Shown here one piece after another: positions 34,876-43,003 of a DNA stretch of 64,000 nucleotides (positions within the stretch are counted from its first letter, which is position 1; each line of letters opens with the position of its first letter). The notes beneath the pieces are model-generated. The model was not told where the DNA came from. It ran no database searches and worked only from the letters and a program-made list of their open reading frames with translations. Source of the stretch: Roseiarcus sp963749715 (GTDB lineage: Bacteria > Pseudomonadota > Alphaproteobacteria > Rhizobiales > Beijerinckiaceae); assembly GCA_963749715.1 (NCBI GenBank), contig CAVVNR010000014.1:1-64000 (forward strand), in the 5' to 3' direction. The position numbers were made by a program, and so were the translations under genes.

Positions 34876-35793
34876 TCACCGCTCCTGGGTGGGCGCATTC
34901 GCCGGGTCCTGGGCAAGGGCTTGAAGATAAACGGACTGGAAGCTCAGCGCGGCTCGGGCCGGCGTCCCCGCCGGCCAGGATGCGGTATATTGACGGGCGA
35001 GTTCGAAGGACTGGGCCAACCGCGCGCAGGACGCCGCGGAGGCGACCAGCCCAAACGCCTCGCCCTCGGAGACGCCGACGGCGTTCCGGGCATTGATGCG
35101 ATAGAGGCCGGGACTGAGCCCGAACGCGTCGACATAGGGCTTCCGCTGATGATCGAATTGCAGCGGAAACACGCTCGCGGCGGAGGCGCCCGCTCCCTCG
35201 CGCGAGAAACCGATATCCGCCCTGCCCAACATTCCGTCGAGCGTCGGGGTCAAATCGAGCGTCGCATCCGGCTCGGGACAAAGGACCGAGGGGCGGATCG
35301 TCATGAGGCCGCGAAGAATGCCCGGAACTGGCGCGGGCTCGCGATTGCGCAGGAACGAGGCGGCAAAGGCGAGAAGCTTGCCAACATATCCAGGCGCGGC
35401 CGACCCATTCGAATTCGGCGGCCTGACGGGAAAAGAGTTGGGACAGTCGATCCGGGTCGGGCAGGAGATCAGGCGAATTGGATCGGGCCGATCGAGATAC
35501 ATGATCGCCAGGTTCCCTTTCGGCGCATCCGGCGCAAGCTCGATCAAATCGCGGGCGTCGAGGCAGCCCCACTGGGTCAGCGCTTCCTGATTTGCAGCCG
35601 TTTTGTCGCCGCGAACAACCCGCCAAGAGCCGCCGATATCAAGAATCTCGGCTGCGGCGTCGCGGCACAGCGCTGTTTTTGGAGGTTCTTCCGCGGCCGA
35701 ACACGGCCCCGACACGATCGCTACGCCCGCAACCAGGCCGAGCGCGATCGCGAAAGGGAGCAATTCGCTTGAAAACACGAAATATTTCGCCAT
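34876..35793 (-). CDS. exported protein of unknown function, next to CHASE2 and TIR genes
   Basis: A 305-residue protein with a signal peptide (AKYFVFSSELLPFAIALGLV, ending near AEEPPK). No family was recognised. The middle has paired cysteines (ALCRDAA, WGCLDARD, SCPTRIDCPNSF, CPEPDA) that could form disulfides in the periplasm, and the second half (FPLQFDHQRKPYVDAFGLSP, YRINARNAVGVSEGEAFGLV) looks like a beta-rich ligand or wall-binding domain. ATG 35793 has GGAG upstream and gives a better start than 35859. The gene is almost overlapped by the CHASE2 gene (5-base gap), so the two products probably act together outside the cytoplasmic membrane. Confidence 0.75.
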   Translation of the reverse strand: MAKYFVFSSELLPFAIALGLVAGVAIVSGPCSAAEEPPKTALCRDAAAEILDIGGSWRVVRGDKTAANQEALTQWGCLDARDLIELAPDAPKGNLAIMYLDRPDPIRLISCPTRIDCPNSFPVRPPNSNGSAAPGYVGKLLAFAASFLRNREPAPVPGILRGLMTIRPSVLCPEPDATLDLTPTLDGMLGRADIGFSREGAGASAASVFPLQFDHQRKPYVDAFGLSPGLYRINARNAVGVSEGEAFGLVASAASCARLAQSFELARQYTASWPAGTPARAALSFQSVYLQALAQDPANAPTQER

Positions 35794-35909
35794 CGGGAAC
35801 TCCGGGCGCGTGCAATCGAAGCGACGAAGCCAACGCCTCGGTCGCTGCTCATGCGGCACGAATGGCCCTCGTCAACGACGCCGCGCCGTCGATGGCAAGG
35901 AGTATCGAC

Positions 35910-37310
35910 TCAAGCGGCCGACTGTGCCGGCGGACCGCTGAGCGCCCTGAGGTTGTTTTCAAGCACTTGGGCGTTTTTCTTCAATTCCTCCGGGGTTCGC
36001 AGCATCATTCGCGAAACGCGAGCGCAGCAGAGCGAGAGGAATTCAAGGTTGAGCAGCCGCAACGATTCGAAAGCAATCCGATAGCGTTGCAGGTTCGGCC
36101 CGACCAGGCCTTGATCCGACACCAGCTTGCCCTCGGGGGAAAGTCCAAGCCCAATATACAATTGCTCCTTCAAAAACGGCCAATAGCTCACCAGCTTGCC
36201 GATCCGGTCAGCGTCCTCTTCGTTGTCAAACGCGTTTTGCAGGTCCTCCAGCGTGATGTTGCCGCGAGATTCGGATTCGGCTGTCAGGTTGTCGATAATG
36301 CCTGGTATCCCGAGGATGCGGGCGCGCCGGTCCGCCTCCGTCATCATGTCGGGCTCGTTGTCAAAGTGCTTAATCAGCTCGTAGCGAAAACGGAAGCCCA
36401 ATCGAACGCTCGTCAGCAGCGAAAGCATCTGGGGTTTCGATCCCAGGACCGGCCCCCCGACTTCGTTGATGACGAGGAACTCGCAGCAATACGAGCCGTC
36501 GCCCTGGATCCGGGCCTGATAGAGCAGGAAACGGACCCGCAGGCCGGCGCGGGCAATGAGCACGGTCTGCGGCGGCCTAAATCTGTGCTCGCGGGCGGCG
36601 AGGATTATCATTTTCGTTTCTTCAACCCATTTGCAAAAGAACAGCTGTTCCTGCTGAGTTCGGCCTTCGTCGGCCGCCTTGGTAATCTCGTCCCACGAGA
36701 CTGCATCCTTGCCGATCCCAAAAAGCTGGGTCAGCACCACTTCATCGCCCTTGAGCGTAGCGCCGGCTGGGAAATCGGTCGCTCCGCTGAAATCGCTATC
36801 GTTGGCGACGAAATAGACTCGGGAATAGCCCGCGAATTCCTCAAGCTGCCGGAAGAGACCTCTTCCCGCTTCACATAGGCGCTGACGAAGCTGCACTGGA
36901 TTGTAGCTGACTTTATTCCGATCGTAGATGTCGATCAGATCGTTCAAGAGTCCATCGATGTCGGTCACCATCTGCAGTTCGCTCAGGGGACCAGGGGCCG
37001 GAATATTGGGTCGCGAAATACAATAGATTCGCCGCGAGTATTTTTGTCCTGCGTCAATCCCGGCAAAATAGCCGGCCTCATAGAAGCACCACGACCAATC
37101 TTCATAAGGCGCCCCGTAGACAAGAAAGAGGCTCTCCGCCCCCGCCAATTGCGCATTGATGGCTTCTCGCCAGTTGTCGGCGCCTCGCAATTCCTCCGAT
37201 ATGAAGACCGCGATCCGCCCGCGCGATGTCGCCTCGATCGCTTTTTTCAGCTCCCGGACCAAGTTCCCATATTCGGCCCTATGGCTGATGAAGATGGTTC
37301 CCGGGGTCAT
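35910..37310 (-). CDS. TIR-domain protein with large unknown C-terminus
   Basis: A 466-residue protein whose first 110 residues form a TIR domain: TIFISHRAEYGNLVRELKKA, GRIAVFISEEL, GAESLFLVYG, and EDWSWCFYEAGYFAG. The Glu78 in WCFYE is where TIR NAD+ hydrolases have their catalytic glutamate. Residues 150-466 are not recognised. They look mostly helical, with a YFVANDSDFSG segment and no transmembrane span. Prokaryotic TIR proteins typically act as NADases or signal makers in anti-phage defence. Codon use looks more AT-rich by eye than in neighbours, suggesting transfer. It is the first gene of a four-gene minus-strand island. Whether the C-terminus senses a trigger is unknown. Confidence 0.8.
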   Translation of the reverse strand: MTPGTIFISHRAEYGNLVRELKKAIEATSRGRIAVFISEELRGADNWREAINAQLAGAESLFLVYGAPYEDWSWCFYEAGYFAGIDAGQKYSRRIYCISRPNIPAPGPLSELQMVTDIDGLLNDLIDIYDRNKVSYNPVQLRQRLCEAGRGLFRQLEEFAGYSRVYFVANDSDFSGATDFPAGATLKGDEVVLTQLFGIGKDAVSWDEITKAADEGRTQQEQLFFCKWVEETKMIILAAREHRFRPPQTVLIARAGLRVRFLLYQARIQGDGSYCCEFLVINEVGGPVLGSKPQMLSLLTSVRLGFRFRYELIKHFDNEPDMMTEADRRARILGIPGIIDNLTAESESRGNITLEDLQNAFDNEEDADRIGKLVSYWPFLKEQLYIGLGLSPEGKLVSDQGLVGPNLQRYRIAFESLRLLNLEFLSLCCARVSRMMLRTPEELKKNAQVLENNLRALSGPPAQSAA

Positions 37311-37506
37311 TGCAACCCTCCCGTCCTGCGCCGTCGTTCGTGGCAGCGAACCCGTGAGCAGCTCGGATGCGCCCTAACTCATAATCCAGTCCTGATCGCG
37401 GTGCTGTTTGTGCTTAGCGCAAAGCGAGCACGATTTGCCGCCCGCCGCAGTGACGCGGGTCACACCGCGGGAGAAAATCCGGCATGGGCGCTGCGGTTGG
37501 TCGACC

Positions 37507-38697
37507 TCACCCAACCCGCCTCGCCCGATACGCCTCGACCGTTTGCATCACCCCGCGCAGCTCGGCGAGGCCCTTGAGGCGGCCGATGAACGAATAGCCG
37601 GGGTTGACGCGTCTTTTGCCGTCGTCGCCAAGAAGATGGCCGTGGTCCGGGCGCATCGGGATTTCGCAATCGGCGCGCCCTTCGGCGCGGCGGCGCTCCT
37701 CTTCCGCCATTAGCGCCGCGACCAGGCTCACCATGTCGGTTTCGCCCGCGAGATGATCGGCCTCGAGGAATGAGCCATCGGGCTCGCGCTTGACGTTGCG
37801 CAGGTGGGCGAAATGCACGCGCGGCCCGAACTCGCGCGCCATGGCGACGAGATCGTTCGCGGGGTTCGAGCCGAACGAGCCGGCGCAGAGGGTGATCCCG
37901 CAGGCAGGCGAAGGCACGGCCGCGAACAGCCGGCGCACGTCCTCGGCGGTCGACATCACCCGCGGCAGGCCGAAGATCGGGAAGGCCGGATCGTCGGGAT
38001 GGATGGCGAGACGCGCGCCCTCCTCTTCGGCGACCGCGGCGATCTCGCGCACGAACGCGATCAGATTGGCGCGCAGGTCTTCGACCCCGACATCCTGGTA
38101 GAGAGAGAGCGCGCGCTTGAAGCTTTGCCGGTCGTAGGCGAAGTCGCGCGCCGGCAGCCAGTCGATCAGCGTCCGCTCGAGCGTGTCGATGGCCTCGGGC
38201 GTCATCGCCTCAAATCGCGCGCGCGCCGAAGCCACGCGCTCGGGCCCGTGATCCGCCTCGGCGCCGTCGCGCTTGAGGATGAAGAGATCGTAAGCGGCGC
38301 AGTCGACGGCGTCGAACCGGAGCGCCGTCCCGCCGTTGGCGAGCGGCCAATTGAGGTTGGTCCGCGTCCAGTCGGTGATGGCCATGAAGTTGTAGCAGAA
38401 GGTCTTGACCCCGGCGCGCGCGGCGTTGCGGATCGACTGCTTGTAATTGTCGATCTTCCGCCGGAACTCGCCGGTGCGCGTCTTGATCTCCTCGCCGACG
38501 CCGATGCTCTCGCTGACCGACCACACGAGGCCGCCGGCTTCGATCTCGGCCCGGCGCTTCAAGACCTCGTCCTCGCTCCAGACCTCGCCGCGGTTCATGT
38601 GGTGGAGCGCGCTGACGACCCCGACCGCCCCGGCCTGACGCACATTGTCGAGGCTGACCGGATCGTCCGGCCCGAACCAGCGCCATGTCTGCAGCAT
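37507..38697 (-). CDS. uxuA: mannonate dehydratase
   Basis: A 396-residue TIM-barrel enzyme converting D-mannonate to 2-keto-3-deoxygluconate in hexuronate breakdown. Family segments include MLQTWRWFGPDDPVSL, VGVVSALHHM, CYNFMAITDWTRT, and the metal-site stretches AIHPDDP, HFAHLRNVKR and MRPDHGHLLGDD. ATG 38697 has GGGAGG seven bases upstream. The open frame to 38910 includes upstream repeat sequence. No other uronate genes are seen in the window. Confidence 0.94.
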   Translation of the reverse strand: MLQTWRWFGPDDPVSLDNVRQAGAVGVVSALHHMNRGEVWSEDEVLKRRAEIEAGGLVWSVSESIGVGEEIKTRTGEFRRKIDNYKQSIRNAARAGVKTFCYNFMAITDWTRTNLNWPLANGGTALRFDAVDCAAYDLFILKRDGAEADHGPERVASARARFEAMTPEAIDTLERTLIDWLPARDFAYDRQSFKRALSLYQDVGVEDLRANLIAFVREIAAVAEEEGARLAIHPDDPAFPIFGLPRVMSTAEDVRRLFAAVPSPACGITLCAGSFGSNPANDLVAMAREFGPRVHFAHLRNVKREPDGSFLEADHLAGETDMVSLVAALMAEEERRRAEGRADCEIPMRPDHGHLLGDDGKRRVNPGYSFIGRLKGLAELRGVMQTVEAYRARRVG

Positions 38698-38699
38698 TG

Positions 38700-38870
38700 C
38701 GATGCCTCCCTCAGCGCGCTTCATCCCTCCCCTCGCCCCGACCCCTTCCCGCATAGGCCGTCGAAAGACGCCCGTCTCCCGACGGGCCATGCGGGCAAGG
38801 GGGCGAAACCCTTCTCCCGCCTGCGCGAGAAGGCGGCCGACGCGGTCGGCCGGATGAGGGCAAGCGACGC
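38700..38870. repeat. intergenic palindromic repeat unit (CCTTCTCCCGC type)
   Basis: Between uxuA and accA lies a hairpin-rich stretch. CCTTCTC (38810-38816) pairs with GAGAAGG (38827-38833). A second hairpin, GCCGA/TCGGC, lies at 38836-38850 and is followed by CGGATGAGGG. This matches the style of short intergenic repeats common in rhizobial genomes. It may also act as a terminator or mRNA stabiliser. Confidence 0.55.
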
Positions 38871-38872
38871 CT

Positions 38873-39826
38873 CTACACCTTCCGCCCCATGGCGAGAAAC
38901 TTCTCCGCACGCACCTTGCGCAATTCTTCCGGGCTCAGGCCGTGCAGCGACTTCAAAGCCTCGCCGATCGCGCGCCCGGTCGCGGCGACCGCCGCCGACG
39001 GGTCCCGGTGCGCGCCGCCCACCGGCTCGGGAACGACGCCGTCGATGACGCCGAACCTGATGAGGTCCTGCGCGGTGATTTTCATGCCAGTCGCCGCCTC
39101 TTGGGCGCGCGACGAATCGCGCCACAGGATCGAGGCGGCCGCCTCCGGCGAGGCGACGGTGTAGATCGCGTGCTCGAGCATGATGACGACGTTGCAGGCG
39201 CCGATGGCGAGCGCGCCCCCTGACCCCCCCTCGCCGACAATCACCGCGACATTGGGCGCGCCGAGCCCGAGACAGGCGTCGATCGAGCGGGCGATGGCCT
39301 CGGCCTGGCCCCGCTCTTCGGCTTCGACGCCGGGGAAGGCGCCGGCGGTGTCGATGAGCGAAATCACCGGCAGGCCGAACCGGTCGGCGAGCTGCATCAG
39401 CCGCACCGCCTTGCGATAGCCCTCGGGCCGGGCCATGCCGAAATTGTGCTGCACCCGGCTCGCCGTGTCGTCACCCTTCTCCTGGCCGAGGACGCAGACC
39501 GATTCGCCCGCAAATCGCCCGAGGCCGCCGACGATCGCTTCGTCCTCGCCGAAATAGCGGTCGCCGGCGAGCGGCGTAAACTCGGCGATGAGGCCCTTGA
39601 CGTAGTCGCCGAAGCGCGGACGGCCCTGGGCGCGCGCGACCTGGGTCTTCTGCCAGGGCGTCAGATTGGCGTAGAGATCGATGAGCGCCTTCTCGGCCCG
39701 GGCCTCGAGCCTCGCGATTTCCTCGGCGAGAGCCGGCGAATCGCCCCGGTCCGCGACCGTGCGCAGTTCGTCGAGGCGGGCGTCGATCTCGGCGACCGCC
39801 GTTTCGAAGCTGAGATAGGTGCGCAT
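38873..39826 (-). CDS. accA: acetyl-CoA carboxylase carboxyltransferase alpha subunit
   Basis: The alpha half of the carboxyltransferase, working with AccD (13.7-14.6 kb) to make malonyl-CoA. Motifs include LTPWQKTQVARAQGRPRFGD, GQEKGDD, FGLPVISLIDTAGAFPGVEAE and EGGSGGALAIGACN. The 317 residues from ATG 39826 are the usual length, with GGATGGA upstream. A longer open frame to 40186 runs through the tRNA region and is rejected. The two tRNA genes are upstream on the other strand. Confidence 0.97.
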   Translation of the reverse strand: MRTYLSFETAVAEIDARLDELRTVADRGDSPALAEEIARLEARAEKALIDLYANLTPWQKTQVARAQGRPRFGDYVKGLIAEFTPLAGDRYFGEDEAIVGGLGRFAGESVCVLGQEKGDDTASRVQHNFGMARPEGYRKAVRLMQLADRFGLPVISLIDTAGAFPGVEAEERGQAEAIARSIDACLGLGAPNVAVIVGEGGSGGALAIGACNVVIMLEHAIYTVASPEAAASILWRDSSRAQEAATGMKITAQDLIRFGVIDGVVPEPVGGAHRDPSAAVAATGRAIGEALKSLHGLSPEELRKVRAEKFLAMGRKV

Positions 39827-39970
39827 TCCATCCTTGCCGCCAACCGCCCGGTCATGCGGCGGCGCGCGGAAACTGGCGGCGCGGGCAGGCGAAGTCAAGC
39901 GCGTGGATGTTCTTCGGAATCGCGCCAAGCCTTGCATCCGCGCGCCCGATGCGGCAAAAGGAGGGAGCAT

Positions 39971-40047
39971 AGGAGTGTAGCTCAATTGGTAGAGCACCGG
40001 TCTCCAAAACCGGGGGTTGGGGGTTCGAGTTCCCTCCTCTCCTGCCA
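39971..40047 (+). tRNA. tRNA-Trp (anticodon CCA), one extra T in the T-loop
   Basis: The cloverleaf is clear. Acceptor is AGGAGTG/CTCTCCT with the usual U-U at 6-67, the D-arm GCTC/GAGC, the anticodon arm CCGGT-CTCCAAA-ACCGG, and an encoded CCA. The T-arm reads GGGGG-TTCGAGTT-CCCTC: the loop has eight bases, not seven, with the extra T at 40030-40031. The total is 77 rather than 76 bases. Either this is a one-base sequence error or the gene is impaired. It is not followed by secE-nusG, as is common in Rhizobiales, so another copy may exist. Confidence 0.9.
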
Positions 40048-40078
40048 TCGCGGAGGGCGGCCTTCCCGGGAGAATCGA

Positions 40079-40152
40079 GCGGGCGTAGTTCAATGGTAGA
40101 ACGGCAGCTTCCCAAGCTGCATACGAGGGTTCGATTCCCTTCGCCCGCTCCA
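40079..40152 (+). tRNA. tRNA-Gly (anticodon CCC)
   Basis: A 74-base standard cloverleaf: acceptor GCGGGCG/CGCCCGC, D-arm GTTC/GAAC, anticodon arm GCAGC-TTCCCAA-GCTGC, T-loop TTCGATT, and an encoded CCA end. It follows the tRNA-Trp by 31 bases on the same strand and is probably co-transcribed with it. Confidence 0.95.
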
Positions 40153-40243
40153 ACCGTCGGCTTATCGGCGCCTTTGACGCCCCCAAAATCGGTCGCGCGA
40201 TAGTCGCCGGCGGCGAGCCTGGGCCGGACTACGATCGGCCTTT

Positions 40244-41224
40244 TCATGCGTCGCGGGCAGCGGCCGGGCGTACCGGACTTTTTGCCGTCGCGGCGCGCGC
40301 CATGCGCCGAATGAAATCGGCGACCGCGTCGGGGGCCGTCACCGGCAGCATGTGGCCGCCCTCGATCAGTTCGAGGTCGAGGCCGGGGATTTGGTCCTTC
40401 GTCGCTTGCCCCTGCGCGCGGCAGTCAAGTATCTGGTCGCCCTCGCCGAACAGGATTCCGACCGGGATGGTCAGCGACGGATAGCGCCGGATCATCTCGG
40501 CGAAGCCGTCGTTGATCGCCTGCATCTCGGTGGACGTCGCGTAGAAGCTCCGCGGCCTCAAGCCCAGCGATCCCCCTCCCAGCCTGACGAAATCCGCGGG
40601 AACCTGTTCCGGCGCGAACACCGCTTTGAGCACGCGATCGGCGTTCAGGATCCCCGCCGGCGCCGCCAGGGTCCAGGCGACGATCCAGCGCATGAGAGGC
40701 GATCGAATTTCGAGGCCGCGGAACGCGGCGGGGGTCGTTTCGACCACCTGGGTGAGCGGGGCGACCAGCGCGAGCCCGCTTGAGCATTCGGGATGGTCGA
40801 GCCCGATCGCGAGCGCGAGCGCCCCGCCCATCGAATGCCCGACGACGAGGGGGCGATCGAGCTTCAGCGCACCGATGACCTTGGCCAGGAGTTGCGCTTG
40901 CGCGCGAAGGCGGGCGTCGGCGCCCGGAGGGCGGGGGGAATAGCCCGATCCGGGACGATCGACCGCGATGACGCGGAACTCGTTGGCGAGACGCCCGGCG
41001 AGCGCATAAGTGAAATTCCGCAGTTGGCCGCCGAGGCCGTGGATCAGGAACAGCGGCGGACCCGCGCCCTCATCGATGTAGTGGATGCGCTGGCCGTCGA
41101 GGTCAAGAAAGCGCCCGACCGGCGGCTCGGCGATCTCGACCCGCCGGGCGACATAGGCGGCGAATCCGATGAGGCCGCAAACGACAACCGCGAGCAGCAG
41201 AAGGATAAGGCCGAGCGCCGTCAT
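40244..41224 (-). CDS. membrane-anchored alpha/beta hydrolase
   Basis: A 326-residue hydrolase. Residues about 3-25 (LGLILLLLAVVVCGLIGFAA) form an N-terminal membrane anchor. The oxyanion HGLGGQLRN, nucleophile elbow VGHSMGGAL, acid FGEGDQILD and His in EGGHMLPVT make up the catalytic set. Hydrolases of this kind act on esters, epoxides or C-C bonds. The gene directly follows a Baeyer-Villiger-type monooxygenase on the same strand (71-base gap). An esterase acting on the ester that a Baeyer-Villiger enzyme makes from a ketone is a known pairing, so that is the best guess here. Confidence 0.85.
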   Translation of the reverse strand: MTALGLILLLLAVVVCGLIGFAAYVARRVEIAEPPVGRFLDLDGQRIHYIDEGAGPPLFLIHGLGGQLRNFTYALAGRLANEFRVIAVDRPGSGYSPRPPGADARLRAQAQLLAKVIGALKLDRPLVVGHSMGGALALAIGLDHPECSSGLALVAPLTQVVETTPAAFRGLEIRSPLMRWIVAWTLAAPAGILNADRVLKAVFAPEQVPADFVRLGGGSLGLRPRSFYATSTEMQAINDGFAEMIRRYPSLTIPVGILFGEGDQILDCRAQGQATKDQIPGLDLELIEGGHMLPVTAPDAVADFIRRMARAATAKSPVRPAAARDA

Positions 41225-41295
41225 GTCGCCCGCGCAAGAGGCTGAATTGCCGTCCGGTTCTTGAGGTTCGTCCGCTCGCGCAAGCGCGCCGCCTC

Positions 41296-42822
41296 TCACG
41301 CGGCCGGGCTTGCCGGGTCACCGCGCCTGAACTCGAGCGCGCCGTCATCGATCGCGCCAAAGCGCAAGGACAAAACGTCGAGGGCGTAATTCTGATTCAT
41401 CCGCCAGGGCTTCCTCGTCCCCTGCCTGGGCATCAGATTCTTCCCCCGCAGGATGTAGCCTGAAGTGAGGGGCAGCGTCGGATCCTCCGCTATCGGCGCG
41501 TCGCCCCGGCGCGGCGTGCAGATCGCGTAGCCGCGTCGATCCATATGGCCCAAGAGCCGGCAGACATAATCGGCGATCAGATCGGATTTGAGCGTCCAGG
41601 ATGCATTGGAGTAGCCGAAGACCGACGCCAGATTCGGAACATCGCTGAACATCACGCTCTTGTATATCGTGGCGGCGCCCACATCGACCGGCTTGCCGTC
41701 AACCTCGATCGCGATGCCGCCCATGAGCCGCAGCTTGAGCCCAGTCGCGGCGACGATGATGTCGGCTACGAGCTCCTCGCCCGAAACCAGACGCAGGCCG
41801 GTCTCGGTGAAAGTTTCGATCTCGCCGGTGACGACCGAGGCCTTGCCCTCGCGCAGCGAAGCGAACAGGTCGCCGTCCGGGACCAGACACAGGCGCTGGT
41901 CCCACGGATCGTAGCGCGGGCTGAAATGCTTGGCTGCGTCGATTCCCGGCCCGATCGCGGCTTGCGCGAGCTTGAGGATTGCCGCGCGCACCGCCACCGG
42001 CTTTCGTCGCGCAAGGCGGAACAAGTAGAGTTGCAGGACAATGTTCTTCCACCGCACGATGGCGTGCGCGAGCAGGGCCGGAAGCCATCGCCCGAGCTTT
42101 TTCGCCATCGCCTCCTCGGACGGACGGGCGACGATATAGGTTGGCGATCGTTGCAGCATGACGACATGCCCCGCGGTCTCCGCCATCGCCGGAACGAGCG
42201 TCACCGCGGTCGCCCCGCTGCCGATCACGACCACCCGCTTGCCCTCGTAGCGCAAGTCTTCGGGCCACTTCTGCGGATGAATGATCGGTCCGGCGAATTT
42301 GTCCATGCCCGGCCAACCCGGCATGTAGCCTTCCGCATATTCGTAATAGCCGGCGCACATAAAAAGAAAATTGCACGAAAACCGCAGGTCCTCGCCTCCC
42401 GGACCCCTGACCTCCAGCGTCCAGCGGGCGGCCGCGGATCGCCAGGACGCTCGAACGACCTGATGACGGAAGCGGATCCTTCGATCGACGCGGTATTCCT
42501 GCGCGGTTTCGGAAAGATAACGCAGAATTGACGGTCCGTCGGCGATCGCCCGCGTGTCGTCCCACGGGCGAAAAGCATAGCCGAACGTCGACATGTCGGA
42601 GTCCGAGCGGATCCCCGGATAGCGGAACAGGTCCCAGGTGCCCCCGATCGCGTCCCGCGCTTCAAGGATGGCGAAGGTCGCCTTCGGGCGCTGGCGAACC
42701 AGATGGCACGCTGCGCCGACGCCCGAGAGACCGGCGCCGACGATGAGCACGTCGAAGTCAGTGCTGGCGGCGCCGGCTTTCGAATTGTCGTCGGCGCGCG
42801 CCGCCAAAGCGGCATCGCTCAT
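41296..42822 (-). CDS. flavin-containing / Baeyer-Villiger-type monooxygenase
   Basis: A 508-residue FAD/NADPH monooxygenase. It has the FAD motif IVGAGLSGVGAACHL, the NADPH motif VIGSGATAVTLVP and, between them, FAGPIIHPQKWP. This matches the Baeyer-Villiger fingerprint FxGxxxHxxxWP. Such enzymes insert oxygen next to a ketone carbonyl to give an ester or lactone. ATG 42822 (MSDAALAARADD) has GGAGGAG upstream, and the longer frame to 43044 is not used. The hydrolase gene follows. The substrate is unknown. Confidence 0.9.
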   Translation of the reverse strand: MSDAALAARADDNSKAGAASTDFDVLIVGAGLSGVGAACHLVRQRPKATFAILEARDAIGGTWDLFRYPGIRSDSDMSTFGYAFRPWDDTRAIADGPSILRYLSETAQEYRVDRRIRFRHQVVRASWRSAAARWTLEVRGPGGEDLRFSCNFLFMCAGYYEYAEGYMPGWPGMDKFAGPIIHPQKWPEDLRYEGKRVVVIGSGATAVTLVPAMAETAGHVVMLQRSPTYIVARPSEEAMAKKLGRWLPALLAHAIVRWKNIVLQLYLFRLARRKPVAVRAAILKLAQAAIGPGIDAAKHFSPRYDPWDQRLCLVPDGDLFASLREGKASVVTGEIETFTETGLRLVSGEELVADIIVAATGLKLRLMGGIAIEVDGKPVDVGAATIYKSVMFSDVPNLASVFGYSNASWTLKSDLIADYVCRLLGHMDRRGYAICTPRRGDAPIAEDPTLPLTSGYILRGKNLMPRQGTRKPWRMNQNYALDVLSLRFGAIDDGALEFRRGDPASPAA

Positions 42823-43003
42823 CGGTCTCCTCCGCCGGCGCGGGCGAGGCCCTGGGCCCCGCGCAGCCGTCTTGCTCGGCCAGCACACTAGAGCGCGCGG
42901 CTCGTGCGGGGCAATGCGGGATATGTGTTGGGGCGAGAGGGCCGCCGGCGCGACAAACGTCCGGGTCGTCCCGGCCGGGGCGCTCTTCGTCGGTCCGGCC
43001 CGC

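Noticed and set aside
34871..35626. N-terminal extension of the CHASE2 frame
   Set aside because: It overlaps the exported-protein gene in another frame. The CHASE2 ATG at 34870 lies 5 bases after that gene's stop.
41545..42531. 328-residue plus-strand frame
   Set aside because: Antisense to the Baeyer-Villiger monooxygenase gene, which has clear motifs and a good ribosome site.
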